A DNA stretch of 64,000 nt from Gemmatimonadota bacterium (GCA_022822445.1 JAJEBR010000115.1:37551-101550), one strand, 5' to 3'; shown: positions 50,332 to 58,948, counted from the stretch's first letter. The notes: generated from the sequence alone by a model not told the origin. Numbers and translations are program-made.

Positions 50332-52365
50332 GTGACACACGAGACTACAATTGGCACGACCCGGGGGGCGTCCTCCCTGAGTCTGCCGGAAGAGTTGCTG
50401 CTGGCGCTGCTGGACGAAGAGAGCGGCTATTTTCGTCAGGTGCCCGGCTGGAACCTGCACTGCGCCATGGTCGGCGCAGCGCTGGGTGAATTGTCGCTGC
50501 TCGGTCGCATCGACTCCGATCTGAAGTCGCTGATTCTGGTCGATTCGACCGAGACCGGTCGTCCGGTGCTCGACCCGATCTTGCGGGAGATCGCGACCGG
50601 AACGGGCCAACACGATGTCCAATACTGGGTTGAGCGCCTCGCTCCGCAGTCCGAGTCGGTGATTTCCCATGCGCTGGACCGGCTCGTTCGGCGACAGATT
50701 CTCGACCGCCACCCGGGCGATTTCTATACGTTCTCCAAGCGGCATCGGTCGGGCGAAACACCGCCGGAAGAAGACCACTTGGCGGGAGAGTTCGTAAAGG
50801 CCCGGCTGACCAGGATCATCTTCGCGGATGAGATTCCGGATCCGCGCGACGTGATTATCACCGGCCTCGTCAACGCCTGTAACGTGTTCCATCTGATGTT
50901 TCAGATTGACGAGGAGGCGGAAGAGCGGATCAAGTTCGTCAGCCGGATGGACGTGATTGGCCGGGCCATTGCGGCAGCGGTTACCCAGAGCATCGTCGCG
51001 CCCTCGCTCCGCCGGCCCTCGCTGACCAAGCCGATTCCGACCGTGTCCCTGCGTGATCTGGTGTTCAACCGCGAGCTGCGAGAGGGGAGGCTGCCGGCAG
51101 GGTTCGCCATTCTGGCCGAAAAGTACGGTCCGGTGTTCGAGCTCCGGCTCCCGTTCCGCCAGAATCTGATTGTCCTGGCGGGGTTGAAGGCGAATCAATG
51201 GGCCCATCGCATGGGGCGGGTGTACCTGCGGTCGAAGGAGTACTTCGAGGGCGTCGACAAGGCGTATGGCGTGTCGCGCTCGATGCACTCGGTTGACGGT
51301 GCCGATCACTTTCGCTTTCGCAAGTCGTTGGTGCCCGTCTACTCTCAAAGTACCTTGACCAGACGTCTGGACGAGGTCTATGATCTGGCCCGCACCCACA
51401 TGGCGAGTTGGGACGTCGGCGCCACCATGCCGGTGCAGACGATGCTGCGGCCATTGTTGAACGCGCAGTCATCGCCGCTCCTGGCAAGCATTGATACCCA
51501 GGACGAAATCGTCGACGCGCTCGAGTACAAGGTACGGGTGCTCAATGTAGGCATCGTCAAGTCGATGCCGCGTTTCATGCTGAAGACCCCTTCGATGCGC
51601 CGCCGGGCGAAGGCCACGCAACGAATCATAGACCGTATGCAGAGTACGCATACGGCCAGGCAGCGGGTTGGTATGCATAAGGACGTGGTGGACGCGTACC
51701 TGGCCCTGCACGCGTCCGATCCCCAGTTCCTGCCCGAATCGGACCTGTCACTGCCGCTGGGGGCGATCTTGATGACCGCCATGTACATGGGCGACCAGGT
51801 CGGCTTCGCCCTTTACTGGTTGGTGAAGAATCCAGATTTGTACGAGCGAGTCACGGCCGAAGCGGATGCGTTGTGGGCCAACGGCGATCCCAGCGAGGAT
51901 GACTTGAGTCCGGACCGGATGGACGTGACCCGCCGAGTGCTGATGGAGACTCTGCGGATGTCGCCGATCACGGTCATGTCGATGCGCACGGTGATGAATA
52001 CCTGCGTGGTGGAGGGTTACGAACTACCGGTCGGGGCGCAGCTCTTGATTGCGCAGTCGGCCACGCACTACCTGGAAGAGGCGTTTCCCGATCCGTGGAC
52101 GTTCGACATCGACCGCTACGCGCCCCCGCGAAAGGAGCATCTGGGCGGAGGCTACGCGCCCTTCGGGCTGGGCACGCACTCATGTCTCGGCCGCCGCTGG
52201 GCCCACATGCACATGGCGATCAACCTGCTGATGCTCACGCATCACTTCAAGATCGAGTTGGCCCGCCCCTTCAAGCGGATGCCCATGGATCCGTTGCCCT
52301 CGCAGTCGCCCAGCAACAAGATCAAGTTCAGGCTCGTTGAGCAGCGGCACGAAATCCGAGTCTGA
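50332..52365 (+). CDS. GPP34 (GOLPH3-like)-cytochrome P450 fusion
   Basis: The 677-residue protein is about 250 residues longer than usual bacterial P450s. Residues about 16-235 match GPP34: LPEELLLALLDEESGYF, then GAALGELSLLGRID, VDSTETGRPVLDPILREI, VQYWVERLAPQ and SHALDRLVRRQILDRH. Trp40 lines up by eye with the phosphoinositide-binding Trp of human GOLPH3. From about 240 a P450 begins. Its ExxR is METLRM (Glu539, Arg542) and its haem loop is FGLGTHSCLG with Cys618 as ligand. The I-helix centre reads MYMGDQVG (484-491), so the usual acid-Thr pair is missing. It starts at a GTG. The SDR gene follows after 22 bases. Membrane recruitment through GPP34 and oxidation of a steroid- or terpenoid-like lipid is my inference. 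Confidence 0.85.
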   Translation: MTHETTIGTTRGASSLSLPEELLLALLDEESGYFRQVPGWNLHCAMVGAALGELSLLGRIDSDLKSLILVDSTETGRPVLDPILREIATGTGQHDVQYWVERLAPQSESVISHALDRLVRRQILDRHPGDFYTFSKRHRSGETPPEEDHLAGEFVKARLTRIIFADEIPDPRDVIITGLVNACNVFHLMFQIDEEAEERIKFVSRMDVIGRAIAAAVTQSIVAPSLRRPSLTKPIPTVSLRDLVFNRELREGRLPAGFAILAEKYGPVFELRLPFRQNLIVLAGLKANQWAHRMGRVYLRSKEYFEGVDKAYGVSRSMHSVDGADHFRFRKSLVPVYSQSTLTRRLDEVYDLARTHMASWDVGATMPVQTMLRPLLNAQSSPLLASIDTQDEIVDALEYKVRVLNVGIVKSMPRFMLKTPSMRRRAKATQRIIDRMQSTHTARQRVGMHKDVVDAYLALHASDPQFLPESDLSLPLGAILMTAMYMGDQVGFALYWLVKNPDLYERVTAEADALWANGDPSEDDLSPDRMDVTRRVLMETLRMSPITVMSMRTVMNTCVVEGYELPVGAQLLIAQSATHYLEEAFPDPWTFDIDRYAPPRKEHLGGGYAPFGLGTHSCLGRRWAHMHMAINLLMLTHHFKIELARPFKRMPMDPLPSQSPSNKIKFRLVEQRHEIRV

Positions 52366-52387
52366 GTCGCGACGCCCGCACCTCGGA

Positions 52388-53416
52388 ATGAAGTCAGCCG
52401 ACGGCGGACGACCTCGCACCGTACGGGTGAGTACCGGGGCGAGCGGGCAGATCGGGGGGGTGTTGACGCGGGCCCTGGCCGACAAGTACGGGCCCCGTCA
52501 GGTTCGTGCGGTCTTTCGGAAGCGTCGAGGGACGGCCGCGGATCTCGACATCGCATGGGTCAAGGGCGACATCCTCGACAAGGAATCGCTGATCGCCGCC
52601 TTCGCGGGCGCGGAGACCGTGTTTCATTTGGCCGCGTTGGTCTCGATCGGTGCCGTCAAGCCTCTGGAATTCCATCGCACGAATGTCCTGGGCACCCGCA
52701 ATGTCGTGGAAGCGGCCCTCGAATGCGGGGTGAGGCGCCTGGTTCACATGTCCTCGATCCACGCTTACGACCAGCACCCGCTGGACCAAGTGCTGGACGA
52801 AAGCCGCGGTCCCGCAGACAGCCCGCGCGACGCACCGTATGACCGTTCGAAAACCGCCGGCGAAGTGGAAGTCCGCCGCGGCATCGACCGCGGCCTGGAC
52901 GCCGTGATCCTTAATCCGACCAGCGTGCTCGGCCCTTATGACGGCGCTCCGTCGCCTATGGGGCAGCTGTTCCTCGACCTCCACCGCAGGCGACTTCCCG
53001 CGCTGATCGCCGGTGGCTACGACTGGGTCGATGTGCGCGATGTCGTGGCCGCCACGATGGCCGCCGAGACACAGGCGAGATGTGGCGAAAACTACCTCGT
53101 CTCCGGTCACTGGCACACCGTGCGCGAACTGGCTGACCTTTGCCAGCAGGCCACCGGGGTACCCGCACCCCGCCTCCAGTTCCCGATGTTCGCCGCCCGG
53201 TTGTGGGCACCCTGCCAAGTCGTCCTGGATCGGTTCCGCGGACATCCTCCGCTCTACACGCCGGCATCCGTCCGCGTCATGGCCCATGCCAATCGGCGGA
53301 TCTCCAGCGCCAAGGCGCAGGCGGAACTCGGGTTTCACCCGCGCTCGCTGGCAGAATCGGTCAGGGACACGTACCGCTGGTACGACGCACACGGCATGCT
53401 GGGGGAAGGGGCATGA
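52388..53416 (+). CDS. Extended SDR, 3beta-hydroxysteroid dehydrogenase-like
   Basis: The ATG at 52388 gives 342 residues. The Rossmann motif is TGASGQIGG (Gly17, Gly20, Gly23), and the catalytic pair is in YDRSK (Tyr151, Lys155). Other family features are VFHLAALVSIGAVKPLEFHR, NVLGTRNVVEAALECGVRRL, VHMSSIHAYD and AVILNPTSVLGPYDG. The layout resembles 3beta-HSD and sterol-4alpha-carboxylate 3-dehydrogenases (compare SdmB in Methylococcus), but the same fold serves many sugars and terpenoids. It is probably co-transcribed with the P450 fusion. Confidence 0.85.
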   Translation: MKSADGGRPRTVRVSTGASGQIGGVLTRALADKYGPRQVRAVFRKRRGTAADLDIAWVKGDILDKESLIAAFAGAETVFHLAALVSIGAVKPLEFHRTNVLGTRNVVEAALECGVRRLVHMSSIHAYDQHPLDQVLDESRGPADSPRDAPYDRSKTAGEVEVRRGIDRGLDAVILNPTSVLGPYDGAPSPMGQLFLDLHRRRLPALIAGGYDWVDVRDVVAATMAAETQARCGENYLVSGHWHTVRELADLCQQATGVPAPRLQFPMFAARLWAPCQVVLDRFRGHPPLYTPASVRVMAHANRRISSAKAQAELGFHPRSLAESVRDTYRWYDAHGMLGEGA

Positions 53417-53488
53417 AACTCGCCCCGAGAGCGCGGAGCAACCACCGATGGTATCGGGGAACGTTCCGGTAATCTCATCGTCCGCCCT

Positions 53489-54556
53489 TCAGCCGATTCG
53501 CCTTGCCGACCCTGCCTGTGCCCGTAACTCGGGATAGAACTGCCGACAATACAGACGGTACTTGCCGATGGGGCCGTCGGTCCGGGACAGCCGCGGGGGA
53601 GACTGGTAGCGCTTCCGGTCCCAGATGACCACATCCTGCTTGACGTACCGCCGCTCCTCACTGAGAACGAGGCGGGCCATCAGCCTGTGGCGCAGGCTCA
53701 CCGGGAGGAACCCGAGTCCTGTGATGAACTGCCCCGGCTTGCGGATCTCCCGCACCTGGGTGGCCAGCGTCAATTCGACGAACGTGTCGTCAACCGGGGT
53801 TGAGAGCACCCACAGGCGGGAGCGCATGCCGATCTTCTTCTCGTGGAATTCGACGAGCGAATAGCCCAGGCCATGGACGTGAACGATGGCCGAGACGTCG
53901 GCAACGATGTCGAAAAGGCCCGCGACCCTTTGGGCGCTCTTGAAGTCGAAGCAACTCCTGAGATAGGCCCCGTCGACGGAGAGTTCGGCGGTTGGCTCCA
54001 CGTCGTGGTAGCCGTGCGTGTATTCCAGATGTTCCACGTCCACGGAGTTCTCGGTGGTCTCCTGTGGATGACCCCGGAACCGGAGGGTGGTGTGGTGCAC
54101 CCTGCTCCATTTCGCGCCCGCCGCCGGCTCATCCGGGAGGTCCCACTGTGGCGGCCGTCCGCCGACCCCCCACCAGGCGAAGACCATCCCGAGGATCTCC
54201 CGGGTCGGGTACAGCTTCAGCCTGGCGGCCTTCGGGGCCGGTGCATTCGGAGTGGAAACGCACTGGCCGGTGGTGTCGAAGGTGAACCCGTGGAAGGGAC
54301 AGACGAGGCAGCCGTCACGCACTCGGCCGCCGACCGACGGACCCAGGTGGGAGCCGAGGTGCGGGCAGAACGCTTCGGCGACGCAGATTTGTCCGGTTTC
54401 GTCGCACCACGCGACGATTTCGTCACCCATCCACGTCTTTTCGATCAGCTTCTTCTTCTCGATGGCCTCACGGGTCGCGATCAGATACCATCCCTCGGGG
54501 AAGGGAGGCAACTCGTCGATACGAGTCGGCCGCGGCCTGTTGGCTGTCGTTGGCAT
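53489..54556 (-). CDS. Rieske non-haem iron oxygenase (DAF-36/KshA/SdmA-like)
   Basis: The start at 54556 (MPTTANRPRP) gives 355 residues. The Rieske cluster is CPH (Cys64, His66) and CPFH (Cys86, His89). The catalytic iron motif N-x2-D-x2-H-x4-H is NSVDVEHLEYTH (Asn170, Asp173, His176, His181). FPEGWYLIATREAIEKKKLI near the start and PKAARLKLYPTREILGMVFA are typical of the sterol/ketosteroid-type oxygenases that include DAF-36/Neverland (cholesterol 7,8-dehydrogenation), KshA and bacterial SdmA (C-4 demethylation). It is convergent with the SDR gene, so it has its own promoter. A reductase partner is not in the window. Confidence 0.87.
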   Translation of the reverse strand: MPTTANRPRPTRIDELPPFPEGWYLIATREAIEKKKLIEKTWMGDEIVAWCDETGQICVAEAFCPHLGSHLGPSVGGRVRDGCLVCPFHGFTFDTTGQCVSTPNAPAPKAARLKLYPTREILGMVFAWWGVGGRPPQWDLPDEPAAGAKWSRVHHTTLRFRGHPQETTENSVDVEHLEYTHGYHDVEPTAELSVDGAYLRSCFDFKSAQRVAGLFDIVADVSAIVHVHGLGYSLVEFHEKKIGMRSRLWVLSTPVDDTFVELTLATQVREIRKPGQFITGLGFLPVSLRHRLMARLVLSEERRYVKQDVVIWDRKRYQSPPRLSRTDGPIGKYRLYCRQFYPELRAQAGSARRIG

Positions 54557-54748
54557 GGGCTGTGGGCCAGGGATCGGGTCGGCGGAACCTGGGGACGCGA
54601 CACTCCAAACGCAGGTTGAGGTGGAATATAACACACTCAGCGCTCCAACTGAATCGCAACTCCCCCTCCCGCGAGTGACCCGGCTGCTCATGCGTTAGCT
54701 TGGCAGTGCATCTCCGACGCCCATCCTCCTCTTTCCCAAGGCAGACCG

Positions 54749-55336
54749 ATGACCCTCCGCCCCCCCACCCCCCTCGCCCTCCTCCTCGCGGCCGCGGCCT
54801 GCACCCCCCTCGCCATCTTCGGCCCGGCCACCTTCGCCCCGGCCACCGCCTCGGCGCAGGAAGCCCCCGCCCCACCCCCCGCCGATCCCGCCGACGTCGA
54901 GTCCATCGACGCGATCATGAGGGCCGTCTACGACGTCATCTCGGGCGACGCCGGCGTGGCCCGGGACTGGGACCGCTTCCGCTCGCTCTTCGCTCCCGGC
55001 GCCACCCTGAGCCCGGTCGGCCGGTCGCCCGGCGGCACATACGGACGGCGCATCATGACCCCGCACGAGTACGCCGAGAACTCGGGCGCCTGGCTCGAAC
55101 AGAATGGCTTCCACGAGGTCGAGATCAACCGCGTAACCGAGCAGTACGGGGTAATCGCGCACGCATTCAGCACCTACGAGTCGCGCCGGCTGCAGACCGA
55201 CCCGGAGCCCTTCGCGCGCGGCATCAACTCCTTCCAGCTGCTGAACGACGGCACGCGCTGGTGGGTCGTGTCGATCTACTGGCTGGGGGAGAGCCCGGAC
55301 CATCCGATTCCGGCGCAGTACCTGCCGGGGGGTTGA
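54749..55336 (+). CDS. Secreted NTF2/SnoaL-like protein
   Basis: The 195-residue protein has a signal peptide (PTPLALLLAAAACTPLAIFG, probably cut near ATASAQ; an alternative lipobox AAAAC is also present). The mature part is a cone-shaped NTF2-like fold: DAIMRAVYDVISGDAGVARD, then WDRFRSLFAPGATLSPVGRS, and INSFQLLNDGTRWWVVSIYW. Such proteins bind small hydrophobic ligands or act as isomerases or lyases (for example ketosteroid isomerase). It is divergent from the Rieske gene. A functional link is possible but not shown. Confidence 0.8.
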   Translation: MTLRPPTPLALLLAAAACTPLAIFGPATFAPATASAQEAPAPPPADPADVESIDAIMRAVYDVISGDAGVARDWDRFRSLFAPGATLSPVGRSPGGTYGRRIMTPHEYAENSGAWLEQNGFHEVEINRVTEQYGVIAHAFSTYESRRLQTDPEPFARGINSFQLLNDGTRWWVVSIYWLGESPDHPIPAQYLPGG

Positions 55337-55465
55337 GGGGGGCGAGCCTGCCGCCGGGCGGACCTCGGGCGCCGCCGGTCGAGCGAGCACGACGCTCTTG
55401 TGATCAGTCACTGTGTCGTATTACGATTGTAAGACGCGAACAGGTGGTGGCGCTTGGAGACATCG

Positions 55466-55729
55466 ATGGGCACACGAACGGTACGTCTGGACCAGGACAG
55501 CGAAGCCGCGCTGGCGGAGCTGCGGCGCCGGACAGGGCAGTCGATTTCGGCAGTGGTGCGTGAGGGCCTGCGCGCGTATGCCCGGGAGTTGGACGATGAC
55601 ATCACGCGGCGCCCAGGCGACCTGTACGCGAGCCTGGGCCTGCCCAGAGAAGGGGAGCGCTCAGCCGCGCCCGCCGCGATGGCGAAAGAAGCGGTTGTGG
55701 AGGTCATCCGGAGAAAGCACGCACGGTGA
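55466..55729 (+). CDS. VapB-like ribbon-helix-helix antitoxin
   Basis: The 87-residue protein reads MGTRTVRLDQDSEAALAELR, then RRTGQSISAVVREGLRAYAR, a CopG/RHH fold. The C-terminal tail carries RPGDLYASLGLP and MAKEAVVEVIRRKHAR. The ATG at 55466 follows GGAG at 55452. The stop overlaps the toxin GTG. Confidence 0.83.
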   Translation: MGTRTVRLDQDSEAALAELRRRTGQSISAVVREGLRAYARELDDDITRRPGDLYASLGLPREGERSAAPAAMAKEAVVEVIRRKHAR

Positions 55730-56202
55730 TCCTGGTGGACACCGGGCCGCTGGTGGCCCTCTTCGATGCGAAGGATCAGGGACACGCCCGGTGTCGGCGG
55801 ACCCTGGAGTCCCTGGACGAGCAGCTCGCGACCACCATCCCGGTTCTTACCGAGGCGTTGCACCTTCTGCTGCCGGCCGGTCACCGCGTCTCGGGTCTCG
55901 TCGACTTCATCCAGGCTGGAGGCGTCGGCGTGCTGACGCAGGACGAACAGGATGTCCGCCGGTGCTTCGACCTGATGAACCAGTACTCGGACCGTCCCAT
56001 GGATTTCGCTGATGCCTCCATCGTCGCCGCCGCGGAGCGCAATCGGACCGACAGGGTATTCACGCTGGACCGCAGGGATTTCGACGCCTACCGAATCCGC
56101 CGCGGATATCACCGGATCCCGTTCACGATCGTCGGGGACGAGGAAGGACCGCGGGGGGTGCGGGAGGGGATGGAGAAGGATTGTGCGGTGCGGGCCCCTT
56201 GA
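55726..56202 (+). CDS. VapC-like PIN-domain toxin
   Basis: The 158-residue PIN protein opens MILVDTGPLVALFDAKDQGH (Asp5), has TIPVLTEALHLLLPAGHRVS with the second acid, and SDRPMDFADASIVAAAERNR followed by RVFTLDRRDFDAYRIRRG with the C-terminal acids. The tail after about 130 is an extension. It begins at a GTG overlapping the antitoxin stop. The module looks complete. Confidence 0.87.
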   Translation: MILVDTGPLVALFDAKDQGHARCRRTLESLDEQLATTIPVLTEALHLLLPAGHRVSGLVDFIQAGGVGVLTQDEQDVRRCFDLMNQYSDRPMDFADASIVAAAERNRTDRVFTLDRRDFDAYRIRRGYHRIPFTIVGDEEGPRGVREGMEKDCAVRAP

Positions 56203-56236
56203 CCCTGACGTAACGTGAGGGTTTACCTTGCCCCGC

Positions 56237-57091
56237 ATGAACAGCCAACATCACACTGCGACCCGCCCGGCGCCCGGGACCGCTTCAGCCCCGCGAGGCC
56301 GGGCCGGCGACCCCGCCCGGGGCACCCACCACACCGTCGGCGAGGTCGCCGCGCTGGCGGGCGTCACCGTCCGGACGCTGCACCATTACGACCGGATCGG
56401 GCTCCTGGTCCCATCGGGGCGCTCGGCGCACGGCTACCGCCTCTACGACTACGGCGACCTGGAGCGGCTGCGGCAGATCCGGCTGATGCGGGAATTGCGG
56501 TTCGGCCTGGACGCGATCGAGCAGATGCTCGACGCTCCGGCGTACGACCGGCGGGGCGCGCTGGTCGCGCAGCGGGAGCTGCTCGAAGCACGGATGGAGC
56601 GGACACGGCGAATCATCCGCGGGGTCAACCGGGCCCTGGCGGCACTGGACGAGGAGACGGAGATGGAAAAGGCGACGATGTTCGAGGGACTCGAGGAGTT
56701 CGACCACACGCAGTACGAGGAAGAGGCGGAACGGCGCTGGGGCGACAGCGAAGCGTACCGGGAGTCGATGCGCCGCACCCGCCGCTACGGCAAGGACGAC
56801 TGGGCCCGGATCAGGGAGGAGGGTGAGACGGTCTTCGCCAGGCTCGCGGAGCTCCTGGCCGCCGGCGACCACGCAGCGGGCCGCGCCGCCATGGACCTGG
56901 CCGAGGAGCACCGGTGCCACATCGACCGGTGGTTCTACCCCTGCAGCCACAGGATGCACGGAGGGCTCGCCGAGATGTACACGGCCGACCCGCGCTTCAC
57001 GGCCTACTTCGAGAAGCGGGCCGCGGGGCTGGCGGACTTTGTTCGCGACGCGATCAAAGCCAACGCGGCCCGGTGGAGGAACCGGTCATGA
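56237..57091 (+). CDS. MerR-family regulator with TipAS ligand domain
   Basis: The ATG at 56237 gives 284 residues. The MerR helix-turn-helix is HTVGEVAALAGVTVRTLHHY followed by DRIGLLVPSGRSAHGYRLYD. A dimerisation coil spans about 95-145. The C-terminal TipAS domain (residues about 150-275) has WARIREEGETVFARLAELLA and HIDRWFYPCSHRMHGGLAEM. In TipA and AlbA this domain traps peptide antibiotics. It likely regulates itself and the following genes, since the next ATG overlaps its stop. Confidence 0.9.
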   Translation: MNSQHHTATRPAPGTASAPRGRAGDPARGTHHTVGEVAALAGVTVRTLHHYDRIGLLVPSGRSAHGYRLYDYGDLERLRQIRLMRELRFGLDAIEQMLDAPAYDRRGALVAQRELLEARMERTRRIIRGVNRALAALDEETEMEKATMFEGLEEFDHTQYEEEAERRWGDSEAYRESMRRTRRYGKDDWARIREEGETVFARLAELLAAGDHAAGRAAMDLAEEHRCHIDRWFYPCSHRMHGGLAEMYTADPRFTAYFEKRAAGLADFVRDAIKANAARWRNRS

Positions 57092-57270
57092 GCGGCCGCG
57101 ACCACAACGCGTCAACCGGGCCCGCACCCCATGCCGGATCCGCTGGCGAGTCCGACGCTTCCGACCCCGGCCGGGACGCCCCCTTCCGCAAGACCCTTGC
57201 CCGCGTCCTCCTGGTTCAGGTTGTCGCGCTGATCCTGCTCTGGCTCCTCCAATCCACTTTCCACAACTGA
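57088..57270 (+). CDS. Small single-pass membrane protein, SSS accessory candidate
   Basis: This 60-residue frame starts at an ATG that overlaps the MerR stop (ATGA). After a polar N-terminus (MSGRDHNASTGPAPHAGSAG) comes one membrane helix (LARVLLVQVVALILLWLLQS). It ends ten bases before the symporter start. Small membrane proteins preceding sodium:solute symporters are common and act as helper subunits in some cases. Confidence 0.65.
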   Translation: MSGRDHNASTGPAPHAGSAGESDASDPGRDAPFRKTLARVLLVQVVALILLWLLQSTFHN

Positions 57271-57280
57271 CGGCCCGCTC

Positions 57281-58948
57281 ATGCACCCCATCAACTGGCT
57301 GATCGTCGGCGGCTACGTCGCCTACGTCCTCGTCGACGGCATCCGCCGGGCGCGGGGCACGAAGGAGGTCGAGGGCTACTTCCTCGCCAACCGCTCGCTG
57401 CCGTGGTGGGCGGTCGGGCTCTCGGTGATGGCGACGCAGCTCTCCGCGGTCACGATGATCGGCACGACGGGGCAGGGGGCGACCGACGGGCTCCGCTTCG
57501 TGCAGTTCTACTTCGGACTGCCGCTGGCGATGGTGATCCTGGGCGTGACGCTGGTGCCGTTCCTGCGCGGTGCCGGGGTCTACACCGCGTACGAGTACCT
57601 GGAGCGGCGTTTCGGGCCGGAGACGCGCACCATGACCGCGTTCCTCTTCCTGCTGTCGCGCGGGATGTCGTGCGGGGTGATCATCGCCGCGCCGGCGGTG
57701 GTCTTCTCGGCGGTGTTCGGGTGGCCGCTCGCGTGGTCCGTGGCGCTGATCGGCGTCCCGACCGTTGCGTACACCATGCTGGGCGGGATCCAGGCGGTGA
57801 CGTGGGCCGACGTCAAGCAGATGATCCTGATCGTAGTCGCGCTGCTCGCCGTGGTGGTCGTGCTGATCGTGCAGATGCCGGTGTCGCCGGGCGAGGCGCT
57901 CCACATCGCGGGCGCGACGGGCCGCCTAAGGGTTTTCGACTTCTCCTTCGACATCAACGAGACCTACACCTTCTGGTCGGGGCTGATCGGCGGCACCTTC
58001 CTGATGCTGTCCTATTTCGGCACGGACCAGTCCCAGGTGCAGCGGTACCTGGCCGCGAAGTCGGTCAACGCGGCGCGCACCTCGCTCCTGATGAGCGCGT
58101 ACTGGAAGATCCCGCTCCAGGCGCTGGTCCTCCTCGTCGGCGTGATGGTCTTCGTGTACTACCAGTTCCAGCAGCCGCCGCTGCTGTACAATCCCGCGCA
58201 CGAGAACGCGGTGGTGGAGGTGCGGGGTGCGGAGTACGAAGCGCTGCAGGCGCGTTATGGCGAGGCGCTGGTCGAGAGGGAGGGGGCGGCGCGGGGCGTG
58301 GCGGACGCCGCCGGCCAGGACGCGGCCCGACGCGCCGCCATGGACGACTTTCTCGCCCGGGAGGCCGCGGTCGAGGAGATCCGCACCGAGGCCCTGGCGA
58401 TGGCGGAAGAGGTCACCGGCGAGCCCTCGCGCGACGTCAACTACATCATCCCGCGCTTCGTCCTGGGCGAACTGCCGATCGGGCTCGCGGGGCTCTTCAT
58501 CGCGGCGATCATCGCTGCCGCCATGTCGAGCATCTCGTCCGAGCTGAATTCGCTGTCGACGACGAGCATCATCGACTTCTACCGTCGCTGGTTCCGCCCG
58601 GAGGCCAGCGACGCCCATTACCTCAGGGTGTCGAAGGTCGCGACCGCGTTCTGGGGGGTGTTCGCCTGCATTGTCGCGGTGTACGCGGTCAGCCTGGGCT
58701 CGCTGATCGAGGTGGTGAACCGCTTCGGGTCGTTCTTCTACGGGTCGATTCTGGGCGTCTTCCTGCTGGCGATGGTGCCGCGGGCGCGGGGGGTGGGCGC
58801 GCTGGTGGGGCTGGTCCTGGGAATGGTGGCGGTCGGCCTCATCGAGTGGCGCACCGACGTGGCCTACCTGTGGCTCAACGTGATCGGGGCGGGGACGGTC
58901 GTGGGGGTGGGGGTGGTGCTGGGGATGTGGGGCCGCCGGGCAGGTTGA
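57281..58948 (+). CDS. Sodium:solute symporter (SSS family)
   Basis: The 555-residue protein has about 13 membrane helices. Family features are YFLANRSLPWWAVGLSVMAT with QLSAVTMIGTTGQGATDG, the segment GTDQSQVQRYLAAKS, and the sodium-site helix IAAAMSSISSELNSLSTTSI. A soluble insert of about 90 residues lies at about 305-390. The substrate cannot be read from sequence. Co-directional with MerR/TipAS and the small membrane protein, so the three form a likely operon. Confidence 0.92.
   Translation: MHPINWLIVGGYVAYVLVDGIRRARGTKEVEGYFLANRSLPWWAVGLSVMATQLSAVTMIGTTGQGATDGLRFVQFYFGLPLAMVILGVTLVPFLRGAGVYTAYEYLERRFGPETRTMTAFLFLLSRGMSCGVIIAAPAVVFSAVFGWPLAWSVALIGVPTVAYTMLGGIQAVTWADVKQMILIVVALLAVVVVLIVQMPVSPGEALHIAGATGRLRVFDFSFDINETYTFWSGLIGGTFLMLSYFGTDQSQVQRYLAAKSVNAARTSLLMSAYWKIPLQALVLLVGVMVFVYYQFQQPPLLYNPAHENAVVEVRGAEYEALQARYGEALVEREGAARGVADAAGQDAARRAAMDDFLAREAAVEEIRTEALAMAEEVTGEPSRDVNYIIPRFVLGELPIGLAGLFIAAIIAAAMSSISSELNSLSTTSIIDFYRRWFRPEASDAHYLRVSKVATAFWGVFACIVAVYAVSLGSLIEVVNRFGSFFYGSILGVFLLAMVPRARGVGALVGLVLGMVAVGLIEWRTDVAYLWLNVIGAGTVVGVGVVLGMWGRRAG

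Noticed and set aside
39276..54556. A complete sterol biosynthesis pathway
   Set aside because: No squalene monooxygenase, oxidosqualene cyclase or squalene-hopene cyclase is in the window, and the P450 cannot be assigned to CYP51 by eye. Only a tailoring hypothesis is kept.
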